Assembly (NCBI RefSeq): GCF_900447215.1
Contig: NZ_UFYA01000001.1
Coordinates: 496,001-560,000 of the forward strand
DNA from: Dermatophilus congolensis
Lineage (GTDB): Bacteria; Actinomycetota; Actinomycetes; Actinomycetales; Dermatophilaceae
Direction: 5' to 3'
DNA length: 64,000 bases
Within the stretch, counting starts at the first letter, position 1. Each line of letters opens with the position of its first letter. The position numbers and the translations under genes are program-made. Positions 8,768 to 18,260 of the stretch are shown here, in pieces. A model generated the notes under the pieces. That model saw only the letters and a list, made by a program, of their open reading frames with translations, searched no databases and was not told the origin of the DNA.

Positions 8768-10195
8768 ATGATGTTTGTTTTTGGTGTGCTGTTCATGGCT
8801 TTTGCGATTGCAGTGTCGATTGCGTTGCACGAGATTGGACACCTGGCGCCGGCGAAGAAGTTCGGTGTTGCGTGCCGTGAGTACATGATTGGGTTTGGGC
8901 CAACTTTGTGGTCTCGCCAGTGGGGAGAGACCACGTATGGGGTCAAAGCCATACCACTAGGTGGGTATGTGCGGATGATCGGTATGTACCCACCTTCGCG
9001 GGCAGAGCAGGAGCGCGTTCGTGATCGTGCAGAGGGTCTGAATGTTTCTGAGCGTAGCGAGAACGCTTTGGCTGCTGATGAGCAGTCAGGCCGCACTCGT
9101 AGCGGGCGTGTGTGGCCATGGTCAGGGATGGTTGCGCAGGCTCGTGAAGCGTCGTTGGCTGAAATTCGTCCCGGTGAAGAGAACAGGGTTTTCTATAAGC
9201 TGTCGGTTCCCAAAAAGCTGACCGTCATGTTCGGTGGCCCGATGATGAATCTGGTCATTGCCGGGGTGGTGATGGCAGGAGTGTTTACTACACACGGTAT
9301 TGCTGAGTCAGTAGGTGCCAAGGTTGTTTCCGTGGCTCAGTGTGTGCGACCGGTGGTGGGCGCAGGAGCCCAAGATGCGACGAAGCCGTGTACCGCGGCA
9401 GATACGCCTTCACCTGCGGCAGCAGCAGGTCTTCGTCCTGGTGACCAGTTTGTATCGATTGATGGCCACCAGGTGAGAGGCACTGTGGATGTGGCTACCG
9501 CTGTGCGTCCTGCTGCTGGACGCACTGTGGATGTGGTGGTGGAGCGTGGCGGTCAGCCAGTGACGCTCAAAGTCACTCCGATCGCGGTACAGATGCCGCG
9601 AGTTGATGATCAGGGGCGGGTGATTGTTGATGCTCACGGGGCGCCCTTGACTGAGAAAGCTGGATACATGGGTATGACAAGCACACCTGTCAGCGCATTC
9701 GTTCCGCAGCCGCTTACGGCGGTTCCCGGGTTCCTATCCGATGCAGTGGTGCAGACGGTGAGGGTAGTTGCGGTATTGCCAGCCAAGTTGTTTGGTGTGT
9801 GGCAGGCAGCTTTTTCCGGTGCTGAGCGGGATGCTAATAGCCCGATGAGTGTGGTGGGTGTTGGGCGTATTGCCGGTGAGGTAGCTGATGGTCGGGTGGC
9901 GTGGTTGTCTGATCCGGGAGCGATGTGGGCGGCGATGTGGATGCTGGTGGCGAGTTTGAACATTGCGTTGTTTGTTTTCAACATGATTCCGTTGTTGCCA
10001 CTGGATGGTGGGCACATGGTGGGAGCGCTGTGGGAGGGGATCACGAAGGTGGTGGCGCGAGTGCGTCGTCGACCTGACCCTGGATATGTTGACGTTGCCA
10101 GGGCTATGCCGTTGGCGTATGCAGTGACGTTGTTGTTTATTGGGATGGGGGCGTTGCTTGTGTATGCGGATGTGGTGGCTCCGGTTCGGTTGTAG
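8768..10195 (+). CDS. Site-2 intramembrane metalloprotease (RseP/Rip1-type, M50)
   Basis: 475-aa membrane protease. The zinc motif HEIGH is at residues 21–25 in the first helix, a PDZ domain lies in the middle (SPAAAAGLRPGDQFVSIDGHQV), and the second catalytic motif NMIPLLPLDGGH is near the C-terminus, followed by a last helix. The family cleaves membrane anti-sigma factors and similar substrates; Rip1 of mycobacteria sits in the same dxr–ispG context. AAGGAG lies about nine bases before the start. A variable segment between the first motif and the PDZ domain (residues 80–140) is longer than in RseP. The 3' end overlaps the convergent tetR gene by 59 bp. Confidence 0.92.
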   Translation: MMFVFGVLFMAFAIAVSIALHEIGHLAPAKKFGVACREYMIGFGPTLWSRQWGETTYGVKAIPLGGYVRMIGMYPPSRAEQERVRDRAEGLNVSERSENALAADEQSGRTRSGRVWPWSGMVAQAREASLAEIRPGEENRVFYKLSVPKKLTVMFGGPMMNLVIAGVVMAGVFTTHGIAESVGAKVVSVAQCVRPVVGAGAQDATKPCTAADTPSPAAAAGLRPGDQFVSIDGHQVRGTVDVATAVRPAAGRTVDVVVERGGQPVTLKVTPIAVQMPRVDDQGRVIVDAHGAPLTEKAGYMGMTSTPVSAFVPQPLTAVPGFLSDAVVQTVRVVAVLPAKLFGVWQAAFSGAERDANSPMSVVGVGRIAGEVADGRVAWLSDPGAMWAAMWMLVASLNIALFVFNMIPLLPLDGGHMVGALWEGITKVVARVRRRPDPGYVDVARAMPLAYAVTLLFIGMGALLVYADVVAPVRL

Positions 10196-10883
10196 CTTCT
10201 GTGTTTTTGGTGGTGGTGTCTAGGCCACTGCGCAGTGAGTCGAAGCCGCGTTCGAAGGTGTCGATAGCGCTTTGCAGGGAAAGGTCATGGTGTGCGCGTG
10301 TTACCCAGGTGGCACGGGTGACGCCAACTGCAGTGATAGCGAGTAGGGCTGCGCGCATGTGGATTTCGACCTCGGAGCTGTCTTTTTCGCTGTGCGCCAG
10401 GCGGGGGATGAGAGCTTGGGTGAGAGCTTTTTCGGTTTCGACGACCAGGTTCATGCTGGTGGTTGCAAGTTCGGGGTATTGCGTGAGTATGCGGCGGCGT
10501 TTTGTGTGGAATTCGTCGTCGAGATGGGGAATGTCGATGAGGGGGCGTAGGGCGTTGCGGAGTGCGGTGAGGGGGGGATAGGTGACTGGCTGCTGCTGGA
10601 GAGCTGTGATTATGCGTTCAGTGATATCGGAAGAAATGCCGAGGATGGCTGCTTCTTTCGAGCGGTAGTAGTTAAAGAGAGTGCGGGGGGAGACGTCAGC
10701 TTGGGCTGCGATGGCTTCGATAGTGAGGGATTCGAGGCCGTGCTGGTGAGCGAGTTCGATGGCGCTGCGGTGTATTCGCGCGCGTGTTTCGCGTTTTTTG
10801 CGTTCTCGGAGTCCTTCGGTTTCTGGGGTGATGGACCGATGGGATGGGGTGAGGTGATGCGTGGGGTTGGTTGTGGCGTCCAT
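10137..10883 (-). CDS. TetR-family repressor, probable regulator of the adjacent MFS exporter
   Basis: 248-aa regulator. The N-terminal helix-turn-helix reads IEAIAAQADVSPRTLFNYYRSKEAAI, preceded by a basic segment (LRERKKRETRARI). The C-terminal ligand domain is poorly conserved, as is normal for the family. The last ~30 residues are rich in Thr, Pro and His and are encoded antisense to the end of the site-2 protease gene, so the tail looks acquired. The ATG at 10883 has no ribosome site but a TATACT hexamer six bases upstream, which suggests leaderless mRNA. It is divergent from the MFS gene. Confidence 0.85.
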   Translation of the reverse strand: MDATTNPTHHLTPSHRSITPETEGLRERKKRETRARIHRSAIELAHQHGLESLTIEAIAAQADVSPRTLFNYYRSKEAAILGISSDITERIITALQQQPVTYPPLTALRNALRPLIDIPHLDDEFHTKRRRILTQYPELATTSMNLVVETEKALTQALIPRLAHSEKDSSEVEIHMRAALLAITAVGVTRATWVTRAHHDLSLQSAIDTFERGFDSLRSGLDTTTKNTEATTEPEPPHPHTQATPPSQ

Positions 10884-10886
10884 ATT

Positions 10887-10897
10887 CGTAGTATACG
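10887..10897. promoter_or_regulatory. Leaderless promoter and possible operator of tetR
   Basis: On the minus strand TATACT is followed by six bases and then the tetR ATG, the spacing expected when transcription starts at the start codon. The inverted repeat CGTA-GTA-TACG overlaps this hexamer, a good place for autorepression. No convincing -35 element is seen. Confidence 0.4.
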
Positions 10898-11075
10898 TAG
10901 CATTAGTGAAATTTTGCAGACGTGCACATATGCTGTAGGTGTGCGTCATGTGAGGGCCCGTTGGTGCTGACGATGTCCGTTAGTGCTGATTTCACTGTGC
11001 AATACGCCGCATCGCAGATCCTGACGCCTCATTGGAGAGGTTCGAGGAAAGGCGCCCTAGTCAGAAAGTTCCCAT

Positions 11076-13148
11076 ATGTCAGCCAGTGTTACCACCCCAT
11101 CATCAAGCGATTTTCGTCTTGATCCCGCAGGCAGAAGAGTCTTTGTCGGCTTGCTGCTAGGAATGCTTGTCTCGTCGATTAGTCAGACGATTGTCGGGCC
11201 CGCTATTCCGCGAATTGTCGCTGAATTGGGCGGCATGGAGTACTACAGTTGGCTTGCTACTACGGCCATGCTGGTTACTGCTGTCTCTGTGCCGATTGTT
11301 GGAAAGTTATCTGACATTTATGGGCGTCGCCGTTTCTTTCTCGCCGGTCTGGCTGTCTTCATGCTCGGTTCTGTCCTATCCGGAGTTGCGACAAATTTTT
11401 GGTTCCTTGTTTTCACGCGAGCGGTCCAAGGTCTTGGTATGGGGGCGCTTATGCCTCTGGCTCAGACGATCGTTGGGGATATTATTCCCCCCCGGTATCG
11501 TGGTAAGTATCAAGGGATAATGGGGGCAATTTTTGGATTTACGTCCATTGCTGGCCCCCTTGCTGGTGGATATATTACCGATCATGTTGGATGGAGGTGG
11601 CTTTTCTATATTCCTCTTCCTCTTGGAGTAGTCGCTTTTTGGTTTATCGCGCGTTTCTTTGAGCCTGAGCAGAAGCGTATTGAGGCGAAGATTGACTATG
11701 CTGGATTCGGGACGCTTACTGTTGGTCTTGTTGCTCTACTTGCAGCCACAAGCCTTGGCGGCACGGCTTGGCCTTGGGGTTCAGCGCAAATTATTGGGCT
11801 TTTTGTTTTCGGTGGTATATCCCTTGCGATATTTGTTGCAGTAGAGAAGAAAGCTGAAGAACCGGTTATTCCACTGCGACTTTTCAAAAGCTCTATTTTT
11901 ACTCTCTCTAATATTGCCAACTTGACTGTGTCGATGCTCATGTTCGGCATCCTCATCTATGTGCCGGTTTTCGCTCAGGGTGTCCTGGGCATGAGTGCTG
12001 GACAGTCGGGTGCCGTGCTGGTCCCAATGAGTCTCGCAATGGTGATCATTTCGGTTATTGTTGGCGGAATCGTTACTCGAACAGGTAAATACAAAGCGAT
12101 CACGTTGATCGGGATTGCTCTTATGGGTGTGGGAATTTGGTTATTGACAAAGCTCACGCCAGATTCTTCACATTTCCAACTCGCGTTTTCTACCGTTGTG
12201 TTTGGTGTCGGCTTGGGGTCGTGCATGCAAATGTTCACCCTTATCGTGCAAAACGTTGTTCAACGCCGAGACCTCGGAGTAGCAACCGCTACAACACAAT
12301 TTTTCCGCAGTACAGGTGGAACGATCGGAATAGCCGTATTCGGTACGGTTCTTACCACCCACATGGGGCCAGCAATCGCAGCTCGCATGCCTGGTAATGC
12401 GGCCCACATGCCAGGAGGGCACCTCAATGCAGGATCCGTCCTCGACCCATCAACCCTGGCTAAGCTGCCTCCCGTAGTTGCTAATGCAGTCCGCTATGGA
12501 GTAGCAGACGCAATCCATGATGTGTTCACTACCGGGATTCCACTCGTCGTCCTCGCTCTCCTCGCCGCCGCATTCATCAAAGTGGTGCCGCTGCGGACTA
12601 ACAACCACGCCGGCACTGAAGTTGCACGCGACATGCTCGACACCATGAGCCAAACCGCTGAAGGTGGTGTTGCCTCACCACGCACTCCCACTGCTAGTGA
12701 ACGCACCTATGAGCGAGTCCTCGGGCTGAAGATTGGTCTCCTTATCACTGAAGCAGAACGATCCGATCGCGAATTCCTCCGCTGTGCAGTAGAGCAAGTT
12801 GGGAGCGGAGACTTCACGCGAGGCAAGATGCTTCTTGAATCAGCAGCAATCATGTTGGTTAGTGAAGACAGTGCCGAAATCATGCGAAATGAGCCATCCG
12901 CAGTCGAACTATCGAAACTCTTATCTCGACCGAACGGGCTGCTTGGCGAAGAACTGAGCGCCGAGATTGCTCTAGCTGCTGCTCGTGTGGAAGCTCGTGT
13001 GGCGGACAAACAGACAGAGCCACCTGCTGTTCCCTGCCCTGAAGGAGCTGAAGGTGTGGATATGCGCAAGCTAAGAAAAGCTGTCGATACGGTGAATGCT
13101 GCTCTTCTCGTCGATCTATCCCGGGCAGATCTCGCCGACAAGGCATAA
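11076..13148 (+). CDS. MFS drug exporter, DHA2 (EmrB/QacA) type, with long cytoplasmic tail
   Basis: 690-aa transporter. The 14-helix core carries the MFS loop motif GKLSDIYGRRRFF and the antiporter-type segment GPLAGGYITDHVGWRW. After the last helix (near residue 505) there are about 170 hydrophilic residues, longer than usual for this family and mostly helical by eye. The divergent tetR gene suggests ligand-induced expression. Base usage changes inside the gene: up to about 12.15 kb the plus strand is T/G-rich, after it A/C-rich. The substrate cannot be predicted. The ribosome site is weak. Confidence 0.88.
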   Translation: MSASVTTPSSSDFRLDPAGRRVFVGLLLGMLVSSISQTIVGPAIPRIVAELGGMEYYSWLATTAMLVTAVSVPIVGKLSDIYGRRRFFLAGLAVFMLGSVLSGVATNFWFLVFTRAVQGLGMGALMPLAQTIVGDIIPPRYRGKYQGIMGAIFGFTSIAGPLAGGYITDHVGWRWLFYIPLPLGVVAFWFIARFFEPEQKRIEAKIDYAGFGTLTVGLVALLAATSLGGTAWPWGSAQIIGLFVFGGISLAIFVAVEKKAEEPVIPLRLFKSSIFTLSNIANLTVSMLMFGILIYVPVFAQGVLGMSAGQSGAVLVPMSLAMVIISVIVGGIVTRTGKYKAITLIGIALMGVGIWLLTKLTPDSSHFQLAFSTVVFGVGLGSCMQMFTLIVQNVVQRRDLGVATATTQFFRSTGGTIGIAVFGTVLTTHMGPAIAARMPGNAAHMPGGHLNAGSVLDPSTLAKLPPVVANAVRYGVADAIHDVFTTGIPLVVLALLAAAFIKVVPLRTNNHAGTEVARDMLDTMSQTAEGGVASPRTPTASERTYERVLGLKIGLLITEAERSDREFLRCAVEQVGSGDFTRGKMLLESAAIMLVSEDSAEIMRNEPSAVELSKLLSRPNGLLGEELSAEIALAAARVEARVADKQTEPPAVPCPEGAEGVDMRKLRKAVDTVNAALLVDLSRADLADKA

Positions 13149-13192
13149 CGAGCCTCATGACAAGCAAAGAGCGGAGCCCGCTCGAATGGGTC

Positions 13193-13248
13193 AGCCCCTC
13201 CAGTCTTTTCACCGCTACGGCAGAGTTGAATGTGTCTGGAGGGGCTGC
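13193..13248. terminator. Hairpin between MFS gene and ispG
   Basis: 12-bp perfect inverted repeat (CAGCCCCTCCAG and complement) with a 32-nt loop, 45 bp after the MFS stop. The loop is long and there is no U-tract, so termination is only probable. Confidence 0.45.
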
Positions 13249-13303
13249 CGTCTAGTACGAGCAGGTGATGCCGTGGATCAACCGGTGCGCCATACTGGCG
13301 CTT

Positions 13304-14473
13304 ATGAGCGTCAATCTCGGAATCCCATCACCTGCTCCTCGCACGCCGGAGCCATCTGTCGCGCTGCTCAACCCGCGTCGGAACTCCCGTAAAATTGAGG
13401 TTGGGACCGTGGGAGTCGGTGGCGATGCTCCCGTCAGCGTACAAACGATGACAACCACCAAAACTCATGATATCGGCGCCACTTTGCAACAAATCGCCGA
13501 ACTCACCGCGGCTGGATGTGACATCGTCCGTGTTGCCTGCCCAACAGACAAAGATGCCGAGGCTCTCCCCATCATCGCGGCCAAGTCAAACATCCCGGTG
13601 ATCGCAGACATCCACTTCCAACCCAAATATGTCTTCGCCGCGATTAAAGCTGGTTGCGGCGCAGTGCGCGTCAACCCAGGCAACATCAAGAAGTTCGATG
13701 ACAAAGTAAAAGAGATCGCCCAGGCAGCGAAGGAACACGGTACCTCCATCCGCATTGGCGTCAACGCTGGATCTCTCGATAAACGCCTCTACGCTAAGTA
13801 CGGTGCACCAACCGCTGAGGCGCTCGTCGAGTCAGCCGTTATGGAAGCAGCGCTCTTTGAGGAGCATGACTTTCATGATTTCAAAATCTCTGTGAAGCAC
13901 CACGACGTCATCACTATGATCCGCGCCTATGAAATGCTTGCCGAACGCGGTAACTGGCCACTGCACCTTGGCGTCACCGAAGCAGGTCCAGCCTTCCAAG
14001 GCACAATCAAATCTTCGGTCGCTTTTGGGCACCTTCTAGCCCAAGGCATCGGCGACACCATCCGCGTCTCCCTATCTGCTCCACCGGTCGAAGAAGTCAA
14101 AGTTGGTACCCAGATTCTGCAAAGCCTGGGACTAAAACCCCGCAAACTCGAAATCGTTTCCTGCCCCTCTTGTGGCCGTGCCCAAGTAAATGTCTACGAG
14201 TTGGCCAACTCAGTCAGCGACGCTCTTGAAGGAATGACCGTGCCACTGCGGGTCGCCGTCATGGGATGTGTCGTTAATGGTCCCGGCGAGGCACGCGAAG
14301 CCGACCTTGGAGTGGCATCTGGCAACGGCAAAGGCCAAATCTTTGTGCGGGGACAAGTGATCCGTACTGTGCCCGAAGATCAAATCGTGGAAACTCTCGT
14401 CGAAGAAGCAAACCGGATAGCCGCAGAGATGGGCGAAGGAGTCGAGGGGACCCCAGTTGTATCTGTTTCCTAA
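13304..14473 (+). CDS. ispG: 4-hydroxy-3-methylbut-2-en-1-yl diphosphate synthase
   Basis: Fe-S enzyme of the MEP pathway, converting MEcPP to HMBPP. The TIM-barrel part shows [25 protein letters not shown] and RVNPGN; the C-terminal [4Fe-4S] part shows CPSCGR and [11 protein letters not shown]. The ATG at 13304 (SVNLGIPSP) matches the usual actinobacterial N-terminus; the frame is open 13 codons further upstream. Isoprenoid genes dxr and ispG are here separated by the protease gene and the tetR/MFS insertion. Confidence 0.95.
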   Translation: MSVNLGIPSPAPRTPEPSVALLNPRRNSRKIEVGTVGVGGDAPVSVQTMTTTKTHDIGATLQQIAELTAAGCDIVRVACPTDKDAEALPIIAAKSNIPVIADIHFQPKYVFAAIKAGCGAVRVNPGNIKKFDDKVKEIAQAAKEHGTSIRIGVNAGSLDKRLYAKYGAPTAEALVESAVMEAALFEEHDFHDFKISVKHHDVITMIRAYEMLAERGNWPLHLGVTEAGPAFQGTIKSSVAFGHLLAQGIGDTIRVSLSAPPVEEVKVGTQILQSLGLKPRKLEIVSCPSCGRAQVNVYELANSVSDALEGMTVPLRVAVMGCVVNGPGEAREADLGVASGNGKGQIFVRGQVIRTVPEDQIVETLVEEANRIAAEMGEGVEGTPVVSVS

Positions 14474-14508
14474 CTTGTAGCAGAACACAGGCGTTTACCA
14501 GTGGTGAT

Positions 14509-14550
14509 GGAGCGTCGGCGATAGCATCAGCGCGTGCTTGCCGACGCTCC
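14509..14550. terminator. ispG terminator hairpin
   Basis: 11-bp perfect stem (GGAGCGTCGGC and complement) with a 20-nt loop, 36 bp after ispG. It covers the GTG at 14534 that would be the longest start of the next gene, which argues for a later start of that gene. Confidence 0.55.
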
Positions 14551-14593
14551 CTGCCTTTTCAACGACCTTGGCTCTCTGGGAGCTGCGCCGCTC

Positions 14594-15343
14594 ATGCTGC
14601 TACTGGTCGCATCCTTTGCTGCCGGTTGGGTAGATGCTGTCGTTGGTGGCGGTGGACTCATTCAATTGCCGATGTTGTCGATCCTGCTCCCGCACGCAGC
14701 AACTGCACAGATCCTCGCGACGAACAAAATTGCTTCGGTGTTCGGCACACTCGCCAGCGCCACGACATACATACGCCGCATTAGCCTCGACCGCAGCACC
14801 GGTGCCTGGCTCGCACCCACAGCTCTCATAGGATCCGCCGCTGGCGCGGCAGTAGCAGCAGCCATTCCCCGCAGCGCATTTGATCCCATCATCGTGGTCG
14901 CACTCACCGTTGTTGGGGCGTACACAGTGATGCGCCCTCATGTCGGAACAAGCGATCCTGCACCGCGCGGAGACACCGGTCACATCGTCACTCTCGCTTG
15001 CATCGGCATCGCAGTTGGTTTCTACGACGGAGCGCTCGGCCCAGGGACGGGATCTTTCTTCGTTATCGCTCTTGTTTCCTTCGCCGGACAAAGCTTTCTA
15101 GGAGCCAGCGCTCACGCGAAGATCGCTAACGTAGCCACAAACATTGCTGCACTTGTTGTTTTTGTTCCTCAAGGCGCCGTTATGTGGTCTTTGGGCCTAG
15201 TCATGGCTGCGGCCAATACGGCTGGTGGATACGTCGGTGCTCGAACAGCTGTGGCTCGAGGTTCGGGCTTCGTGCGGGTTGTGTTCCTTGTTGTTATTGC
15301 CGTCTTGTCTGCCACTCTTGTCATGAAAATTATTCACGGCTAG
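14594..15343 (+). CDS. TSUP-family (TauE/SafE) anion permease
   Basis: About 249-aa membrane protein with two DUF81 halves. The first helix has the family pattern GWVDAVVGGGGLIQLPML followed by TNKIASVFGT; the second half repeats it as GFYDGALGPGTGSFF and KIANVATN. Members export or import sulfonates, sulfite or other small anions; the substrate is unknown here. The frame extends to a GTG at 14534, but that codon lies inside the ispG hairpin; the ATG at 14594 has GGGAG ten bases upstream. The gene stands between ispG and its usual GNAT neighbour. Confidence 0.85.
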   Translation: MLLLVASFAAGWVDAVVGGGGLIQLPMLSILLPHAATAQILATNKIASVFGTLASATTYIRRISLDRSTGAWLAPTALIGSAAGAAVAAAIPRSAFDPIIVVALTVVGAYTVMRPHVGTSDPAPRGDTGHIVTLACIGIAVGFYDGALGPGTGSFFVIALVSFAGQSFLGASAHAKIANVATNIAALVVFVPQGAVMWSLGLVMAAANTAGGYVGARTAVARGSGFVRVVFLVVIAVLSATLVMKIIHG

Positions 15344-15385
15344 CAGTAACTTTTCGGTCGCGAAAAACGCTCTCCGCCATGGATA

Positions 15386-16243
15386 ATGACGCCTATGTTA
15401 TGGACCTCGCGCACTGTTCGAAGCCTTGGGCGCGGTGACATCGACGAGGCCCTGGCACTGCTAGCAAAACATCCTGTTGAGAATGTTTATCTCGCTGCTC
15501 GGCTACAAGAACTCGACCTTTCCCGTGGCGAAGGACACGCTCTGGTGTATGCACCAAAGGGGCGAATCGAAGCAGTCTGCTGGATGTCAGCCAACATCGT
15601 TCCGAGCGCAGGATCCATCGAGGGTGCAGTGGCCTTCGGTGGGCGCTTGCGTAGACATCAACAGCGCTTTTCCTCCATCTTTGGTCCTGCAGATGTCGTC
15701 ACAGCTTTATGGTCGCAAATCCAGGCTTTTTGGAGACCACCGATTGAAGAGCGACTTCATCAGCGTCTGATGGCAGTTGGTCCCGAAAAAGCTCTTACTG
15801 CCACTCCGGATAAACATGTGAGAGTCGCTCACCCTGACGAACTCGACATCATCGTTCCTGCTGCTGAGGCTATGTTCATTGAAGAGATTGGATATGCCCC
15901 TTACAGCGATTACGCAGGAAGTCTTTCTTACCGAAGCGCTAATCTGGCCCTCATTAGACGCGGCCACACCCTTGCCGCAATCGAAGATAGTCAGGTCATT
16001 TTTAAAGCGGAGTTCGGTTCGGTGGCTTTAGGGGCATGTCAGCTTCAAGGTGTCTGGGTAACGCCTACCCGGCGTGGCCAGGGGGTAGCTGTCCCGGCGC
16101 TCGCGGCGTGTGTTGAGTATGCCCGTGCTCATGTCGCACCTGTTGTGACGTTGTACGTCAATGACTACAACGTGCCAGCTGTTGCTGCGTATCGACGTGT
16201 GGGATTCGAGGAAGTGGGCGAATTCGCCACCGTTTTGCTGTGA
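15386..16243 (+). CDS. GNAT-family acetyltransferase with N-terminal DUF4081-like domain
   Basis: 285-aa protein. The C-terminal half is a GNAT domain with the acetyl-CoA loop WVTPTRRGQGVAVPAL and the closing VNDYNVPAVAAYRRVGFEEV. The N-terminal half resembles the DUF4081 extension of the acetyltransferase that follows ispG in mycobacteria and many actinobacteria. Its substrate is unknown. ATG 15386 and ATG 15395 are both possible starts; neither has a good ribosome site. Confidence 0.85.
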   Translation: MTPMLWTSRTVRSLGRGDIDEALALLAKHPVENVYLAARLQELDLSRGEGHALVYAPKGRIEAVCWMSANIVPSAGSIEGAVAFGGRLRRHQQRFSSIFGPADVVTALWSQIQAFWRPPIEERLHQRLMAVGPEKALTATPDKHVRVAHPDELDIIVPAAEAMFIEEIGYAPYSDYAGSLSYRSANLALIRRGHTLAAIEDSQVIFKAEFGSVALGACQLQGVWVTPTRRGQGVAVPALAACVEYARAHVAPVVTLYVNDYNVPAVAAYRRVGFEEVGEFATVLL

Positions 16244-16373
16244 CTCTTGGGGTGAGAGAGCATGGAGCCCTCCTGCGCAGCTCCTGGTGGACTGTAGCTG
16301 TGCGCTGTTCTGGGCTGGCGAGCACTTAAGCTAGTTGTCAACCACAGTTGTCTTCTTTGCCAGTGAGGCCCAC

Positions 16374-18176
16374 GTGAGCGTTACGCGCATGTCAAATCTT
16401 TTCCTGCGGACTCTCCGCGATGACCCATCTGACGCCGAGTTGCCAGGGCATCGCAAACTCGTCCGTGCTGGGTACGTTCGTCGCTCTGCGCCAGGTGTGT
16501 ACTCGTGGATGCCACTGGGGCTACGGGTGCTTCGCAAAGTTGAGCAGATCGTACGCACTGAGATGAATGCGATTGGTGGGCAGGAGCTGCTGTTTCCTGC
16601 TTTGTTGCCACGTGAGCCTTATGAGGCAACGAATCGGTGGAGTGAATACGGGGAAAATCTTTTCCGAGTGAAAGATCGCAAGGGAGCCGATATGCTCCTT
16701 GGCCCTACTCATGAGGAAATGTTCACCCTGGCCGTTAAGGACATGTACAACTCGTACAAGGATCTTCCTGCCACTCTCTACCAATTCCAGAACAAGTACC
16801 GTGATGAAGCGCGTCCGCGCGGTGGTTTGTTGCGTGGACGTGAGTTCTTCATGAAGGACTCTTACTCGTTTGATATTGACGACGCTGGTCTCGAAGCCGC
16901 ATATCAGCGCCATCGTGAGGCGTACATTCGCATCTTCAAGGCGCTGGGACTTGAATTCGTCGTCGTGAAGGCCACTTCTGGGGCGATGGGTGGCTCTGCA
17001 AGTGAAGAGTTCCTCGCAGTTTCTGAGAATGGCGAAGACACGTTCGTGACGTGTGACGAGAGCGGTTACGCAGCCAACGTAGAGGCAGTCGAGGTGCCTC
17101 GCGCCGCTGCAGTTGCTGCTGATGTTGTGGCCGCCACTGGGCCCGCGCAGCAGATTGACACTCCGGATGCCCCAACTATTGAGTCTCTTGTTGATGTTTT
17201 GGATCAGGTTGTTCCTGAGCATCATGGGCGTGCGTGGAGTACTGCTGACACGTTGAAGAACGTTGTCGTCATGCTTGCGTACCCCGACGGCACTCGTCGC
17301 CCGCTTGTTATTGGTCTGCCTGGTGACCGCCAAGTCGATGCTAAACGTCTTGAAGCGCAGGTTGTTCCAGCTGAGGTGGAGGCATTCACCGACGCGGATT
17401 TCGCTACGTGGCCTGCCTTGGTTAAGGGGTACATCGGTCCGACTGCTTTGGGACCCAACTCGGGCTTGGATCCCGAGGACCCTCAGTACATCCGTTACTG
17501 CGTAGACCCTTCTGTTGCGCAGGGCAGCGCCTGGGCAACAGGTGCCAATGTGGCTGGTGCGCATGTGATCGACCTTGTGCTTGGTCGTGATTTCGACGTG
17601 GATGGTGTCATCCAGGCTGGTGAAATCCGTGATGGTGACCCCAGCCCCGATGGTGCTGGTTTGCTGCGCGCTGCTCGGGGTATTGAGATGGGGCATGTCT
17701 TCCAGCTTGGTCGCAAATATGCTGAGGCTCTTGGCCTTAAAGTTCTCGACGAGAACGGCAAGCTTGTGACTGTGACGATGGGGTCCTACGGGATCGGAGT
17801 TTCCCGAGCAGTAGCTGCTTTGGCTGAGGCAAACGTTGATGACGCGGGGCTGGTATGGCCACGCAATGTTTCCCCCATGGATGTACATGTTGTTGCCACG
17901 GGTAAGGGTGAAACGATTTTCCAGACCGCGCAGAAAGTGGTTGATGACCTCTCTGCTGCTGGCATCGATGTCTTGTATGACGACCGGACTAAGGTGAGCC
18001 CTGGCGTTAAGTTCAAAGATGCTGAGCTGATCGGTGTGCCCACGATTGTGGTGCTTGGTAAGGGGCTTTCAGCAGATGTTCCTGTCGCTGAGATTAAAGA
18101 TCGCCGCACGGGTGAGCGACGAGAGGTGCCGCTTGCTGAATTGGTTCAGCAGGTGAAGTCTGAGATCAGCGGTTGA
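16374..18176 (+). CDS. proS: Prolyl-tRNA synthetase (bacterial type)
   Basis: 600-aa class II synthetase charging tRNA-Pro. Catalytic segments are [48 protein letters not shown] and [16 protein letters not shown]. An editing insertion domain (about residues 220–400) lies between motifs 2 and 3, as in bacterial-type ProRS. The anticodon-binding domain is C-terminal. GTG 16374 has GAGG five bases upstream; ATG 16389 is an alternative. No T-box leader is seen in the 130 bp upstream. Confidence 0.95.
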   Translation: MSVTRMSNLFLRTLRDDPSDAELPGHRKLVRAGYVRRSAPGVYSWMPLGLRVLRKVEQIVRTEMNAIGGQELLFPALLPREPYEATNRWSEYGENLFRVKDRKGADMLLGPTHEEMFTLAVKDMYNSYKDLPATLYQFQNKYRDEARPRGGLLRGREFFMKDSYSFDIDDAGLEAAYQRHREAYIRIFKALGLEFVVVKATSGAMGGSASEEFLAVSENGEDTFVTCDESGYAANVEAVEVPRAAAVAADVVAATGPAQQIDTPDAPTIESLVDVLDQVVPEHHGRAWSTADTLKNVVVMLAYPDGTRRPLVIGLPGDRQVDAKRLEAQVVPAEVEAFTDADFATWPALVKGYIGPTALGPNSGLDPEDPQYIRYCVDPSVAQGSAWATGANVAGAHVIDLVLGRDFDVDGVIQAGEIRDGDPSPDGAGLLRAARGIEMGHVFQLGRKYAEALGLKVLDENGKLVTVTMGSYGIGVSRAVAALAEANVDDAGLVWPRNVSPMDVHVVATGKGETIFQTAQKVVDDLSAAGIDVLYDDRTKVSPGVKFKDAELIGVPTIVVLGKGLSADVPVAEIKDRRTGERREVPLAELVQQVKSEISG

Positions 18177-18183
18177 TGTTGAG

Positions 18184-18228
18184 CACCTGGCGGTATGGCG
18201 CTCGCACTTTGTGCTGTGCCGCCAGGTG
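18184..18228. terminator. proS terminator hairpin
   Basis: 10-bp perfect inverted repeat (CACCTGGCGG and complement) around a 25-nt loop that can itself fold, seven bases after the proS stop. There is no strong U-tract. Confidence 0.5.
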
Positions 18229-18260
18229 AGGCACATCTTTGGATAAGAAGGAACAAACAC

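Noticed and set aside
16244-16373. Possible T-box leader before proS
   Set aside because: No T-box sequence or specifier-loop structure could be found.
16521-17888. 455-aa open frame on the minus strand over proS
   Set aside because: Antisense to clear ProRS motifs; no recognisable domain or ribosome site.
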